A DNA stretch of 5,652 nt from Acidobacteriaceae bacterium (GTDB lineage Bacteria; Acidobacteriota; Terriglobia; Terriglobales; Acidobacteriaceae): contig JAUTWY010000038.1 of assembly GCA_030838305.1 (NCBI GenBank), forward strand, positions 1 to 5,652, given 5' to 3'. The position numbers were made by a program, and so were the translations under genes. Position 1 is the first letter of the stretch, and the number at the start of each line of letters is the position of its first letter. Below, one piece after another: positions 1 to 5,624 of the stretch. The notes below the pieces were generated by a model. That model did no database searches. It was not told the DNA's origin and worked only from the letters and a program-made list of their open reading frames with translations.

Positions 1-1193
1 CGCACTTTTTCTCCGGGCCGAAGCTCGCCGCGATTGCCGATGATCACTCGATCGTTCTCCGCCAGTCCTGCGAGTATCTCGACCCGCTCGCTGGACTCGG
101 CGCCCAATTTCACCTGTCGTTCTTCCACCCGTCCCTGGGCATCAACCATCAAAACCGTACCGCCGCCACTGTTCCGCTCTAGAGCTTGAATCGGAATCGT
201 GAGCGCGTTGTTTTGCCGCTTCAGGACGATCTTTGCCTCGGCGTACATGCCCTCCTTGAGCGTGCCGTCGGAATTTTCCACGTCGATCTCGGTATGCATA
301 GTCCGGGTTTCGTCATTGAGCGCGTCTGCAAAGCGAGCGACGCGCCCTTCAAAATCCCGGTTCATCGCAGAAACATGAACCTGCACGTCGCTTCCCAACT
401 GGAGTTGAGGCACGGCGGATTCCGGAACGGGTACGACCAGCCGCAATCGGGACCACTCCGCCAATTGCACCACCGGCATGGATTGTGTTTCCGAGGCGGT
501 ACCGGCTTGAATCAACGCGCCTGTGTCCGCGTAGCGCTTGGTTACAACTCCGGCAAACGGAGCCGTGATGTGGGAATACGCTTCTAGAGCTGACAACCGC
601 TCCAGGTCGGTTCGAGCTGACACCAGTTGGCTCTCGGATTCGGCCAGCGCAGCGCGAGCGCTCTCGATCTGGGCCGAGGTTTCTTTGTCCTTTGCCATGG
701 AATCGTCCAGCTCTTGCTCTGCAATCAAGCCGGGACGGGATTCGGAAGCCTGTTTCAACCGGCCGTAGGCAGCGTGGTAAGCAGCGTGGTTGGATTCGGC
801 GCGCTGAATTTCGCTTTCGGAACGACGAATTGCGTCGCGGTAACGTTGCATCTCCGCCTTCGCTCCCGCGACTTGGGCGCTCAATTCGGGAACCTCCAGG
901 ATCGCCAGCACCTGTCCCGCCTTCACATGGTCCCCTACGTCGACGTAAATCTTCCGGATGAAGCCCGCCACTTTGGCGTGAACATCCACTTGCTGGTAGG
1001 GGCGGAATGCTCCCGAAAGAGTGAGCGAGTTCACCACCGGTCTTCGCTCGACCAGAGCCACCGCAACGGGACGAAGCACTGTGTCTTCGCGGGGATCGGC
1101 TTTCGCCGTTTTCGCCGGTCGTCGCAGCAGCGCAACCAGGCACACGGCCGCTGCGACTACCGCAATGCCTACCAACTTCTGCTTACGGTTCAT
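1..1193 (-). CDS. RND efflux periplasmic adaptor (HlyD/AcrA-type MFP), C-terminus cut by window edge
   Basis: This protein would bridge an inner-membrane RND pump to an outer-membrane channel in the periplasm. It reads from ATG 1193 for 397 codons without a stop, up to the left edge. Seen in order: a basic N-terminus and hydrophobic anchor (residues about 6-23, no clear lipobox); the first lipoyl half (about 66-102, with AKVAGFI and VDVGDHVKAGQVLA); a charged, Ala-rich coiled-coil hairpin (about 103-203); the second lipoyl half (about 207-232, ITAPFAGVVTKRY); a beta-barrel domain (about 248-325, with TRTMHTEIDVEN); and a membrane-proximal domain ending in GELRPGEKV. Family members usually run 370-420 residues, so only a short tail is missing. 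An AAGG stretch (1202-1205) lies 8 nt before ATG. The small membrane protein gene lies 125 bp upstream on the same strand, probably in the same operon; the pump gene is expected beyond the edge. The class is confident, but the substrate (drug, metal or other) cannot be read from the adaptor. Confidence 0.95.
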   Translation of the reverse strand, partial: MNRKQKLVGIAVVAAAVCLVALLRRPAKTAKADPREDTVLRPVAVALVERRPVVNSLTLSGAFRPYQQVDVHAKVAGFIRKIYVDVGDHVKAGQVLAILEVPELSAQVAGAKAEMQRYRDAIRRSESEIQRAESNHAAYHAAYGRLKQASESRPGLIAEQELDDSMAKDKETSAQIESARAALAESESQLVSARTDLERLSALEAYSHITAPFAGVVTKRYADTGALIQAGTASETQSMPVVQLAEWSRLRLVVPVPESAVPQLQLGSDVQVHVSAMNRDFEGRVARFADALNDETRTMHTEIDVENSDGTLKEGMYAEAKIVLKRQNNALTIPIQALERNSGGGTVLMVDAQGRVEERQVKLGAESSERVEILAGLAENDRVIIGNRGELRPGEKV

Positions 1194-1201
1194 CGGTTCA
1201 A

Positions 1202-1205
1202 CCTT
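1202..1205 (-). promoter_or_regulatory. Ribosome binding site of the efflux adaptor gene
   Basis: The minus strand reads TTAAGGTTGAACCG before the ATG at 1193. AAGG is a short Shine-Dalgarno core with an 8-nt spacer. It is modest, but it supports this start, which also gives a correctly placed basic N-terminus and membrane anchor. Confidence 0.5.
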
Positions 1206-1220
1206 AATTGTGTCCGGGAT

Positions 1221-1230
1221 TTTCTAGAAA
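1221..1230. repeat. Short perfect palindrome in the gap between the small membrane protein and the adaptor
   Basis: TTTCTAGAAA is a perfect 10-bp palindrome 28 bp before the adaptor's start, inside the 125-bp gap 1194-1318. It is too short to be a terminator and lacks a following T tract on the minus strand. It may be chance or a processing or binding site. The rest of the gap shows no gene and no convincing promoter. Confidence 0.3.
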
Positions 1231-1318
1231 TCTCCGATGCATGGAGCACCATCACTTCAGTCAATGACGGAAATGGAGTTCGTGATCCTGGTTAACCGCC
1301 AAATAGGGAAGGAAACAA

Positions 1319-1663
1319 CTAGCAGGAAGGAGGCGGACGATTCGAGAGACTTTCGTCGAAATGAACACTGGGTAATGGGGGCCCAGCTGGCGTAACACGC
1401 GGATAGAACACTGGAGCCCGCAGCGCGGTCAAGATTGGGACAGGAGGCGCCCACGTAGCAGCATCACGATCCAAGTGCTGTCGCGTCGCTTGTGCCGAAC
1501 CGGACTGGGCCGTATGCGTCTGGGAGAGCGTAAGGCGGAAAGTACGAGTGGCCAAACTGACAGTTAATCCGCAGATGGCCAGGACGATCACGAGGACCCG
1601 CCAGCGCGGATTCTGGTACCTCGAAAGTCGCAAGTTGTCTGAAGGCGTCACTGGAAGGATCAT
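1319..1663 (-). CDS. Small single-span membrane protein, first gene of the efflux operon (unassigned family)
   Basis: I do not recognise a named family. From ATG 1663 it encodes 114 residues: a short basic N-terminus (RYQNPRWR), one hydrophobic segment (about 23-38, VLVIVLAICGLTVSLA), then about 75 residues that the positive-inside rule places in the periplasm. That part has a charged stretch, QHLDRDAATW (about 65-74), followed by Pro-rich, aromatic sequence (APVFYPRV, PAGPPLPSVHFDESL) ending in NRPPPSC with a C-terminal Cys. The amino-acid pattern looks protein-like, not like a shadow: one clear TM, ordered Pro/aromatic motifs, and no competing gene on either strand. Starts at TTG 1672, ATG 1663 or GTG 1651 are possible. 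GGAGG abuts the ATG and lies 12 nt before the GTG, so the true N-terminus is uncertain. It sits on the same strand as the adaptor, 125 bp upstream, behind its own promoter. A role in envelope stress or metal sensing, or as a pump accessory, is conjecture. Confidence 0.65.
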   Translation of the reverse strand: MILPVTPSDNLRLSRYQNPRWRVLVIVLAICGLTVSLATRTFRLTLSQTHTAQSGSAQATRQHLDRDAATWAPPVPILTALRAPVFYPRVTPAGPPLPSVHFDESLSNRPPPSC

Positions 1664-1673
1664 CCTCCACAAA

Positions 1674-1682
1674 ATTATAACA
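1674..1682 (-). promoter_or_regulatory. Consensus extended -10 promoter for the efflux operon
   Basis: The minus strand reads TGTTATAATTTTGTGGAGGATG. It contains the full extended -10 motif TGnTATAAT, with TATAAT at 1679-1674 and TG at 1682-1681. No good -35 hexamer is seen 16-19 bp upstream, which fits the extended -10 class. The predicted start of transcription is about 1667-1666, only 3-4 nt before ATG 1663. The message would therefore have almost no leader, unless translation begins at GTG 1651. Confidence 0.6.
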
Positions 1683-1718
1683 GTTTCCCCGGCCGACGCT
1701 TCAGACCCTCGCTAGCCG

Positions 1719-1776
1719 GGCTGGCCTACCTCTGCGGCCGACATCCTCCTGATGGGTGACCAAAGGTAGGCCGGCT
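1719..1776. repeat. Inverted repeat upstream of the efflux promoter
   Basis: The arms are GCTGGCCTACCT (1720-1731) and AGGTAGGCCGGC (1764-1775). They pair over 12 bp with one G-T mismatch or wobble, extendable by one more wobble, and enclose a 32-nt loop. Inside the loop, CATC/GATG can form a small inner stem around CTCCT. On the minus strand this inner part reads AGGAGGATG. No T tract follows on either strand, so it does not look like a terminator. It could be an operator pair or a structured leader if transcription also starts farther upstream. Confidence 0.45.
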
Positions 1777-1884
1777 GATCGATGGGGACTTTCGCCACCC
1801 GCTGTCTCGTCTCTCCTCACTGCAGACCTTACTGTCTAGCCGGGATTGTAGATACCGAAGCCTACATACATTATTGCCACCACA

Positions 1885-1904
1885 AATGTTCCCGCGGGAA
1901 CATT
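1885..1904. promoter_or_regulatory. Perfect 20-bp palindrome, probable protein-binding site
   Basis: AATGTTCCCGCGGGAACATT equals its own reverse complement over all 20 bp. The half-site AATGTTCCC recurs exactly at 1998-2006, beside the terminator, and AATGTCCGCG at 1911-1920 is a degenerate relative. No T tract follows on either strand, so a terminator is unlikely. A dimeric DNA-binding protein site is the simplest reading; the protein is unknown. Confidence 0.55.
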
Positions 1905-1950
1905 CGGCTCAATGTCCGCGTCCCCATGTAACACCAATCGCGCAAAGCAA

Positions 1951-1996
1951 AAGGGGTGAAAAGAAATCGCGGAGGACTCTACCGAGTCCTCCGCGA
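1951..1996 (-). terminator. Intrinsic terminator of the OmpA-family gene
   Basis: Reading the minus strand, TCGCGGAGGACTC (1996-1984) and GAGTCCTCCGCGA (1979-1967) form a perfect 13-bp GC-rich stem around a 4-nt loop (1980-1983). It is followed by TTTCTTTT, then a second TTTT. It begins 30 nt after the stop codon at 2026. The plus-strand side is followed by no T run, so termination is one-directional. It should insulate the efflux operon from OmpA transcription. Confidence 0.9.
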
Positions 1997-2025
1997 GAAT
2001 GTTCCCAGCTCATAGCTCTGCGCCG

Positions 2026-3840
2026 TTATGGCTTCTTCGTGCTCTTTCTCGGCGCAGTCTTTTTGGGCGCCGTCTTTCTTGGAGCAGCCTTCTTCTTCGC
2101 CGCGCCTTCCCTGCCCCCGATCAGCGTCAAGGCATCCGCGGCGTTGAACGGGAACTGGCGAACCGACGACTGGCCCGTCGTACTCAAAGTGACGTCCACC
2201 CGGCGATTGCTCGCCATCCGGATCGTCCTCAAGTTCCTGAGAGATCTCTGCCTCTCTTCTGGAGTGACCTGAGGATTGTTCTCCACCGCCTCCTTCACCT
2301 CGGCGTCGGTCAGGTTGCGCTGCTTGCCGTAGGCTTTGGTGTCGATGTTGGCCTCGGGCACTCCCTGCTCAACCAGGAAGCTCTTCGTGCGGTTGACACG
2401 GCGCTCGGACAGCGCCTGATTGTATTCGTCGGTGCCACGGATATCGGCGTGGCCTTCGAGAATCAAGTGCGCCTCCGGCTTGCTCTGCAGGTATTTCTTG
2501 AAGTCGGTAGCAAGATCAAGCAGAGTTTGACGCTGGCTGGCAAGCAGACCGGCGTTGGGAGTCTTGACCGGCGGCATGGCCGTCGGGAAATAGATACTGT
2601 GCAATGCAAGCCGCGATTCCAGTTCAACAATTTCCGGATTCGGCGGCGGTGGCGGCGGATTTTCCACCATCACCTGGGTCGAGGCTTGGCCGGTCAGACC
2701 GCGCGAGTCGGTACAGGTTGCGCTGACCGTAATTGAGCCCGGTTTCGCGTCCGCGGTACTCAGCGTAGCGGAACTGCCCGTGCCGGTGACCGTGCCTCCA
2801 TTGGAAGTCCAACTGGAGACCGTGACGGGAACGCCATCCGGGCTGGTGCAGTTGGCCGACAAATTCACAGTTCCACCAGGCGTCACACTGGTTGGGCTTG
2901 CGGAGAGAGACATGGTCGGCGGATTCTTCGGAGGCAGCGGCTTCACCGTAAAGTTGGCCGAGCAACTGGCTTCGTTGTTGTGCTTTGCTTTGGCGTCAGT
3001 CACGTGAGCGGTGAGGGTATAACTGCCAGGAGCCGCGTTCGTGGTGTCGATCTGGGCAGTCGTGTCTTTGCCAGTGACCTGGCCCCCGGTCGCGCTCCAG
3101 GAATAACTGACCGTGTGTTTGGGATCGAAATTGCTGGCTGTCGCAGTCGCCGTGATTGGCTCCCCTACCATCACTTCACTGGGCTGCACCGAACAACTCG
3201 CAGTCGGCGCAACGGGGGGCGCGCCGCCCCAGCTGAAAACAAGTCCAGTGCGCAAACGGACACCGTTAAACGATGGGCGTCGCAGATCTGGAAACTGAGG
3301 GGCAGCGGAGTCGGCGAAATTGTGCCGCGCAAAATCATAGTCAGCTTCAAACACTCGCCACGCCAAACTTTTCCGGATGGGTAAATCAACGCCGCCACCC
3401 AGGATGGTACCGATTCCATTGTTAGCGGTGAGACCGTTCACCCCTACGCGATTCAGAGTGATCAGAGTATGCAAGAAATAGTTACCCGCGTCGGTACGCC
3501 ACATCAAGCGCGGTCCCAGCGACAGGGTAGTTTCATAGTTGCTGTTTCCCCAATTGTGACCCAGGTCAAATTCCGCTCCCCAGTGGGCGTCAAGATTGTA
3601 GGTGGCGGCGGCGCCAAATCCTTTGTCCATGTCAGGTATTTTGTAACTCGTTGGGTTGTTGGGATCGCTGAAGGCAGCAGGCACCGTGCCGCCTGGATGC
3701 AACCATTGATAGCCCACGAACAGGTCCCATTTGGGATTCGCGTCGCTCTGCGCGAATGCTGGGCTTGAAATTAACGAGACTGCGAGAAACATCAACAGGC
3801 CGAATGCAATAACGCCTTTGCTTGATTCACGATCTGACAT
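2026..3840 (-). CDS. OmpA-family outer-membrane protein with two Ig-like domains and a polybasic tail
   Basis: Likely anchors the outer membrane to peptidoglycan. The 604 residues show: a signal peptide (1-30, cleavage after AFA); a small beta-barrel region (about 36-206, from KWDLFVGYQW to VFSWG, OmpA/8-strand style); two related Ig/PKD-like domains (about 212-300 and 308-393) carrying VSYSWSATGGQVTG and VSSWTSNGGTVTG, with Cys pairs 216/293 and 331/376; a hexaproline linker (395-400); and an OmpA_C domain (about 403-552). In the last, GHADIRG and LSERR supply Asp466 and Arg481, matching the two diaminopimelate-binding residues of E. coli OmpA (D271 and R286). The tail (about 580-604) is Lys/Arg/Pro/Ala-rich, with 11 basic residues in 25 and no acidic ones. 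Start ATG 3840 is preferred over GTG 3882 because GGAGGG lies 5 nt before it and it begins a normal signal peptide. It is followed by an intrinsic terminator and is divergent from the sigma-54 regulator. It is far longer than classical OmpA (about 325 residues mature) because of the Ig-like insertions. Confidence 0.93.
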   Translation of the reverse strand: MSDRESSKGVIAFGLLMFLAVSLISSPAFAQSDANPKWDLFVGYQWLHPGGTVPAAFSDPNNPTSYKIPDMDKGFGAAATYNLDAHWGAEFDLGHNWGNSNYETTLSLGPRLMWRTDAGNYFLHTLITLNRVGVNGLTANNGIGTILGGGVDLPIRKSLAWRVFEADYDFARHNFADSAAPQFPDLRRPSFNGVRLRTGLVFSWGGAPPVAPTASCSVQPSEVMVGEPITATATASNFDPKHTVSYSWSATGGQVTGKDTTAQIDTTNAAPGSYTLTAHVTDAKAKHNNEASCSANFTVKPLPPKNPPTMSLSASPTSVTPGGTVNLSANCTSPDGVPVTVSSWTSNGGTVTGTGSSATLSTADAKPGSITVSATCTDSRGLTGQASTQVMVENPPPPPPNPEIVELESRLALHSIYFPTAMPPVKTPNAGLLASQRQTLLDLATDFKKYLQSKPEAHLILEGHADIRGTDEYNQALSERRVNRTKSFLVEQGVPEANIDTKAYGKQRNLTDAEVKEAVENNPQVTPEERQRSLRNLRTIRMASNRRVDVTLSTTGQSSVRQFPFNAADALTLIGGREGAAKKKAAPRKTAPKKTAPRKSTKKP

Positions 3841-3845
3841 TTTAG

Positions 3846-3851
3846 CCCTCC
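3846..3851 (-). promoter_or_regulatory. Ribosome binding site of the OmpA-family gene
   Basis: The minus strand reads GGAGGG, then CTAAA, then ATG. This is a strong Shine-Dalgarno with a 5-nt spacer. It fixes the start at 3840 and argues against the in-frame GTG 14 codons upstream, which would put a basic stretch (SSIHRRAK) ahead of the signal peptide. Confidence 0.85.
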
Positions 3852-4049
3852 GATGAATACTCGACTTGGCTCCGGTGCACACAGCGTCTGAGCGGTGACC
3901 TGACCGACAAAATGGCGCAGCCAGTCGACTTTGACTGCAATCAGAAAACCTGCAATTCTACCGCACGGCAATACTAAAACGTAACACCGTTTCTAAGCAT
4001 TGATTATTCCGGCACCAGGAACAAGGAATCGTTCTCAAATTGACATGAC

Positions 4050-4065
4050 CATGCCGAACGGCATG
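4050..4065. promoter_or_regulatory. Operator-like inverted repeat just after a TTGACA hexamer
   Basis: CATGCCG-AA-CGGCATG is a perfect 7-bp inverted repeat with a 2-nt centre. TTGACA at 4040-4045 lies 4 bp before it. A -10 box 17 bp downstream of that hexamer would start at 4063 but reads ATGCGT, so any promoter here would be weak or regulator-dependent. It faces the response regulator gene, whose start is 152 bp farther on. Confidence 0.45.
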
Positions 4066-4091
4066 CGTGGAGAAGGTACCGGTCAAGAGTT

Positions 4092-4121
4092 TGGTGGCCA
4101 CCGGACTGGTGGCCACCGGAC
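4092..4121. repeat. Exact tandem repeat, two 15-bp units each containing a palindrome
   Basis: TGGTGGCCACCGGAC occurs twice without a gap (4092-4106 and 4107-4121). Each unit contains the 10-bp palindrome GGTGGCCACC (4093-4102 and 4108-4117). A third partial copy, GGTGGCC, lies at 4137-4143. Repeated symmetric sites about 1.5 helical turns apart, 96-125 bp before the regulator's start codon, look like a multi-site operator. A recent slip duplication is the plain alternative. Confidence 0.6.
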
Positions 4122-4217
4122 CTTGCTCCGCGGGAAGGTGGCCGCGTATGGTTGTAGTCTTGGTTTGAAACTTCGGAAGAGACAGGAACTGACGCATCGG
4201 GCGAGAAATATTAAGAG

Positions 4218-5624
4218 ATGAGCCACGAAAAGATACTGATCGTAGAGGACGAAGAGAACGAACGCACCGGCCTGGCGGAGTTGGTATTGTCATGGGGGTA
4301 TCGGGCGGAAACTGCTCGGGACGGGGTGGAGGGCCTGGAGAAGGCCACACAATGGACTCCCTCCATAGTGGTTACCGACCTGAAAATGCCGCGCATGGGA
4401 GGCATCGAACTGCTCGAAAAATTGGCGGAGCAATCCCAAGCCATGGCCGTGATTGTCGTGACGGCGCAGGGCAGTATCGATAGCGCGGTGCAAGCCATGC
4501 GCCAGGGAGCATACGACTACATCACCAAGCCGATTGATACGAACCGGCTGCGCACCATGTTGCAGAATGCGGCGGCGCTGCTGGGAACCCGCGCCGAACT
4601 GGAGAGTGCCCGGCGAAAACTGCGGGATTCAGGGTCTCTGGGCCAACTTCGCGGCGCTTCACGCAAGATGCAGGAGATTTTCCGGCTGATCGAGCTGGTT
4701 GCTCCGAGTACGGCATCTGTGCTGATTACCGGGGCCAGCGGCACCGGCAAGGAACTGGTGGCGCGCACCGTCCATCAACTGAGCCCCCGACGCGACCGGC
4801 CGTTTGTCGCGATCAACTGCGCCGCCATTCCTGAAACCCTGATTGAAAGTGAAATCTTCGGCCACGAAAAAGGTGCCTTCACGGGAGCGCTCGAACGGCG
4901 CACCGGCTGTTTTGAACTGGCCGAAGGCGGTACTATCCTGCTCGATGAAATCGGCGAAATGCCGGTGAGCACTCAAGCCAAGTTGCTTCGCGTGCTCGAA
5001 GACCACAAGCTGCGCCGCCTTGGCAGCAAGGTGGAAACCTCGGTGGATGTGCGCGTGCTGGCGGCGACCAATAAAGTTCCGGATGAAGCGGTCGCCAGCG
5101 GGGAATTGCGCAGCGATCTTTATTACCGGCTCAACGTGTTCAACATCCACATGCCTCCCATGCGGGAACACAAGGAGGATATCCCCGACCTGGTGCAGGT
5201 CCTGCTTTCGGAAATGAGCGCCAAGCATTCCCGCAAGGTCGCCGCCGTCAGCGAAGCTGTGCTGAACCAATTCAATGCGTACTCCTGGCCGGGAAATGTG
5301 CGCGAATTGCGCAACACCATTGAGCGGGCAGTGATCGTCTGCGACACCGGCATGATCGAGACGAAACATCTGCCTCCCGGATTCGGCCAGGCGCCCCTGC
5401 GCACCGCCGCCAATGACCCTGATGCGGTGCGTCTGGGCATCGGCACCACTGTGGGAGAGGCGGAAAAAATGCTGATCCTCAAGACGCTGGAATCCACCAG
5501 CAACAACAAGACCCGGGCCGCAGAAATTCTCGGAATCAGCCTGAAAACACTGCATAATAAGCTAAAGGAGTATGGCAGCGGCACTTCGGAGGCTGTCGCT
5601 GGCAAGGAGGAGCAGACGCAGTGA
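4218..5624 (+). CDS. Sigma-54-dependent response regulator (NtrC/AtoC/ZraR type)
   Basis: Phosphorylation-controlled activator of sigma-54 RNA polymerase. The 468 residues hold three intact domains. The receiver domain (about 5-118) has acidic residues E10/D11, phospho-acceptor D54 in VVTDLKMP, T82 and K104. The AAA+ domain (about 143-387) has Walker A GASGTGKE (172-179), the sigma-54 contact loop GAFTGA (219-224), Walker B TILLDEIGEM (D243/E244), sensor I LAATN, the arginine-finger region LRSDLYYRLNVF (298-309) and sensor II WPGNVRELRN. The Fis-type helix-turn-helix (about 413-451) has NNKTRAAEILGISLKTLHNKL. Length is normal for the family. ATG 4218 is secure at the 5' side because an in-frame TAA (4212-4214) lies two codons upstream. 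The Shine-Dalgarno is poor (AAGAG touching ATG), suggesting low expression. No partner kinase lies in the window, so the signal and target genes are unknown. The stop codon lies within the first unit of a heptanucleotide repeat. Confidence 0.96.
   Translation: MSHEKILIVEDEENERTGLAELVLSWGYRAETARDGVEGLEKATQWTPSIVVTDLKMPRMGGIELLEKLAEQSQAMAVIVVTAQGSIDSAVQAMRQGAYDYITKPIDTNRLRTMLQNAAALLGTRAELESARRKLRDSGSLGQLRGASRKMQEIFRLIELVAPSTASVLITGASGTGKELVARTVHQLSPRRDRPFVAINCAAIPETLIESEIFGHEKGAFTGALERRTGCFELAEGGTILLDEIGEMPVSTQAKLLRVLEDHKLRRLGSKVETSVDVRVLAATNKVPDEAVASGELRSDLYYRLNVFNIHMPPMREHKEDIPDLVQVLLSEMSAKHSRKVAAVSEAVLNQFNAYSWPGNVRELRNTIERAVIVCDTGMIETKHLPPGFGQAPLRTAANDPDAVRLGIGTTVGEAEKMLILKTLESTSNNKTRAAEILGISLKTLHNKLKEYGSGTSEAVAGKEEQTQ

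Larger units (their letters stand above)
1673..1966. other. Non-coding regulatory stretch between the efflux operon and the OmpA terminator
   Basis: No convincing gene lies on either strand here. It holds the extended -10 promoter at its left end, a long imperfect inverted repeat (1719-1776), two copies of CTAGCCGGG (1712-1720 and 1836-1844), a weak TGTAG/CTACA inverted pair (1847-1851 and 1862-1866), a perfect 20-bp palindrome (1885-1904), and the T-rich tail of the OmpA terminator at its right end. Because both flanking genes are on the minus strand, this is the upstream control region of the efflux operon. Confidence 0.5.
3841..4217. other. Divergent intergenic control region between the OmpA-family gene and the sigma-54 regulator
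   Basis: No gene is supported in these 377 bp. On the OmpA side, a weak minus-strand -10 candidate TAGAAT (3960-3955) has no good -35, so that promoter is unresolved. On the regulator side there are a perfect TTGACA (4040-4045) without a matching -10, an inverted repeat (4050-4065), a 15-bp tandem repeat (4092-4121) and a further GGTGGCC (4137-4143). No correctly spaced sigma-54 -24/-12 element was found on either strand. Confidence 0.5.

Noticed and set aside
349..1143. 264-residue minus-strand open frame inside the efflux adaptor
   Set aside because: It is a different frame of the adaptor gene on the same strand, rich in Arg/Ser/Gly with no domain. The true frame gives a full HlyD-type protein.
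627..1295. 222-residue plus-strand open frame opposite the adaptor
   Set aside because: Antisense shadow with no recognisable domain or ribosome binding site.
1464..1670. 68-residue minus-strand frame (GTG start) overlapping the small membrane protein
   Set aside because: It overlaps in another frame, lacks the membrane segment and has no better start signal. The frame ending at 1319 has a coherent TM and motif layout.
1847..1866. TGTAG/CTACA inverted pair as a hairpin
   Set aside because: A 5-bp stem with a 10-nt loop is within chance expectation.
1999..2736. 245-residue plus-strand frame opposite the end of the OmpA gene
   Set aside because: Shadow of the OmpA_C coding region, and it begins inside the terminator-proximal sequence.
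3841..3882. Longer OmpA start at GTG 3882
   Set aside because: It would add 14 residues including SSIHRRAK before the signal peptide. ATG 3840 has a strong GGAGGG site 5 nt upstream.
4110..4127. Possible sigma-54 promoter, TGGCCAC...CTTGCT
   Set aside because: The TGG-to-TTGC spacing is 2 bp longer than the strict -24/-12 spacing, and sigma-54 promoters do not tolerate this. The TGG is part of the tandem repeat.
4201..4217. TATTAA just before the regulator's ATG as a -10 box
   Set aside because: Transcription would start within the first codons, and no -35 or extended -10 TG supports it.
4659..5555. 298-residue minus-strand frame opposite the sigma-54 regulator
   Set aside because: Long antisense frames are common opposite GC-rich AAA+ genes. 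The His/Gln-rich composition and lack of motifs mark it as a shadow.
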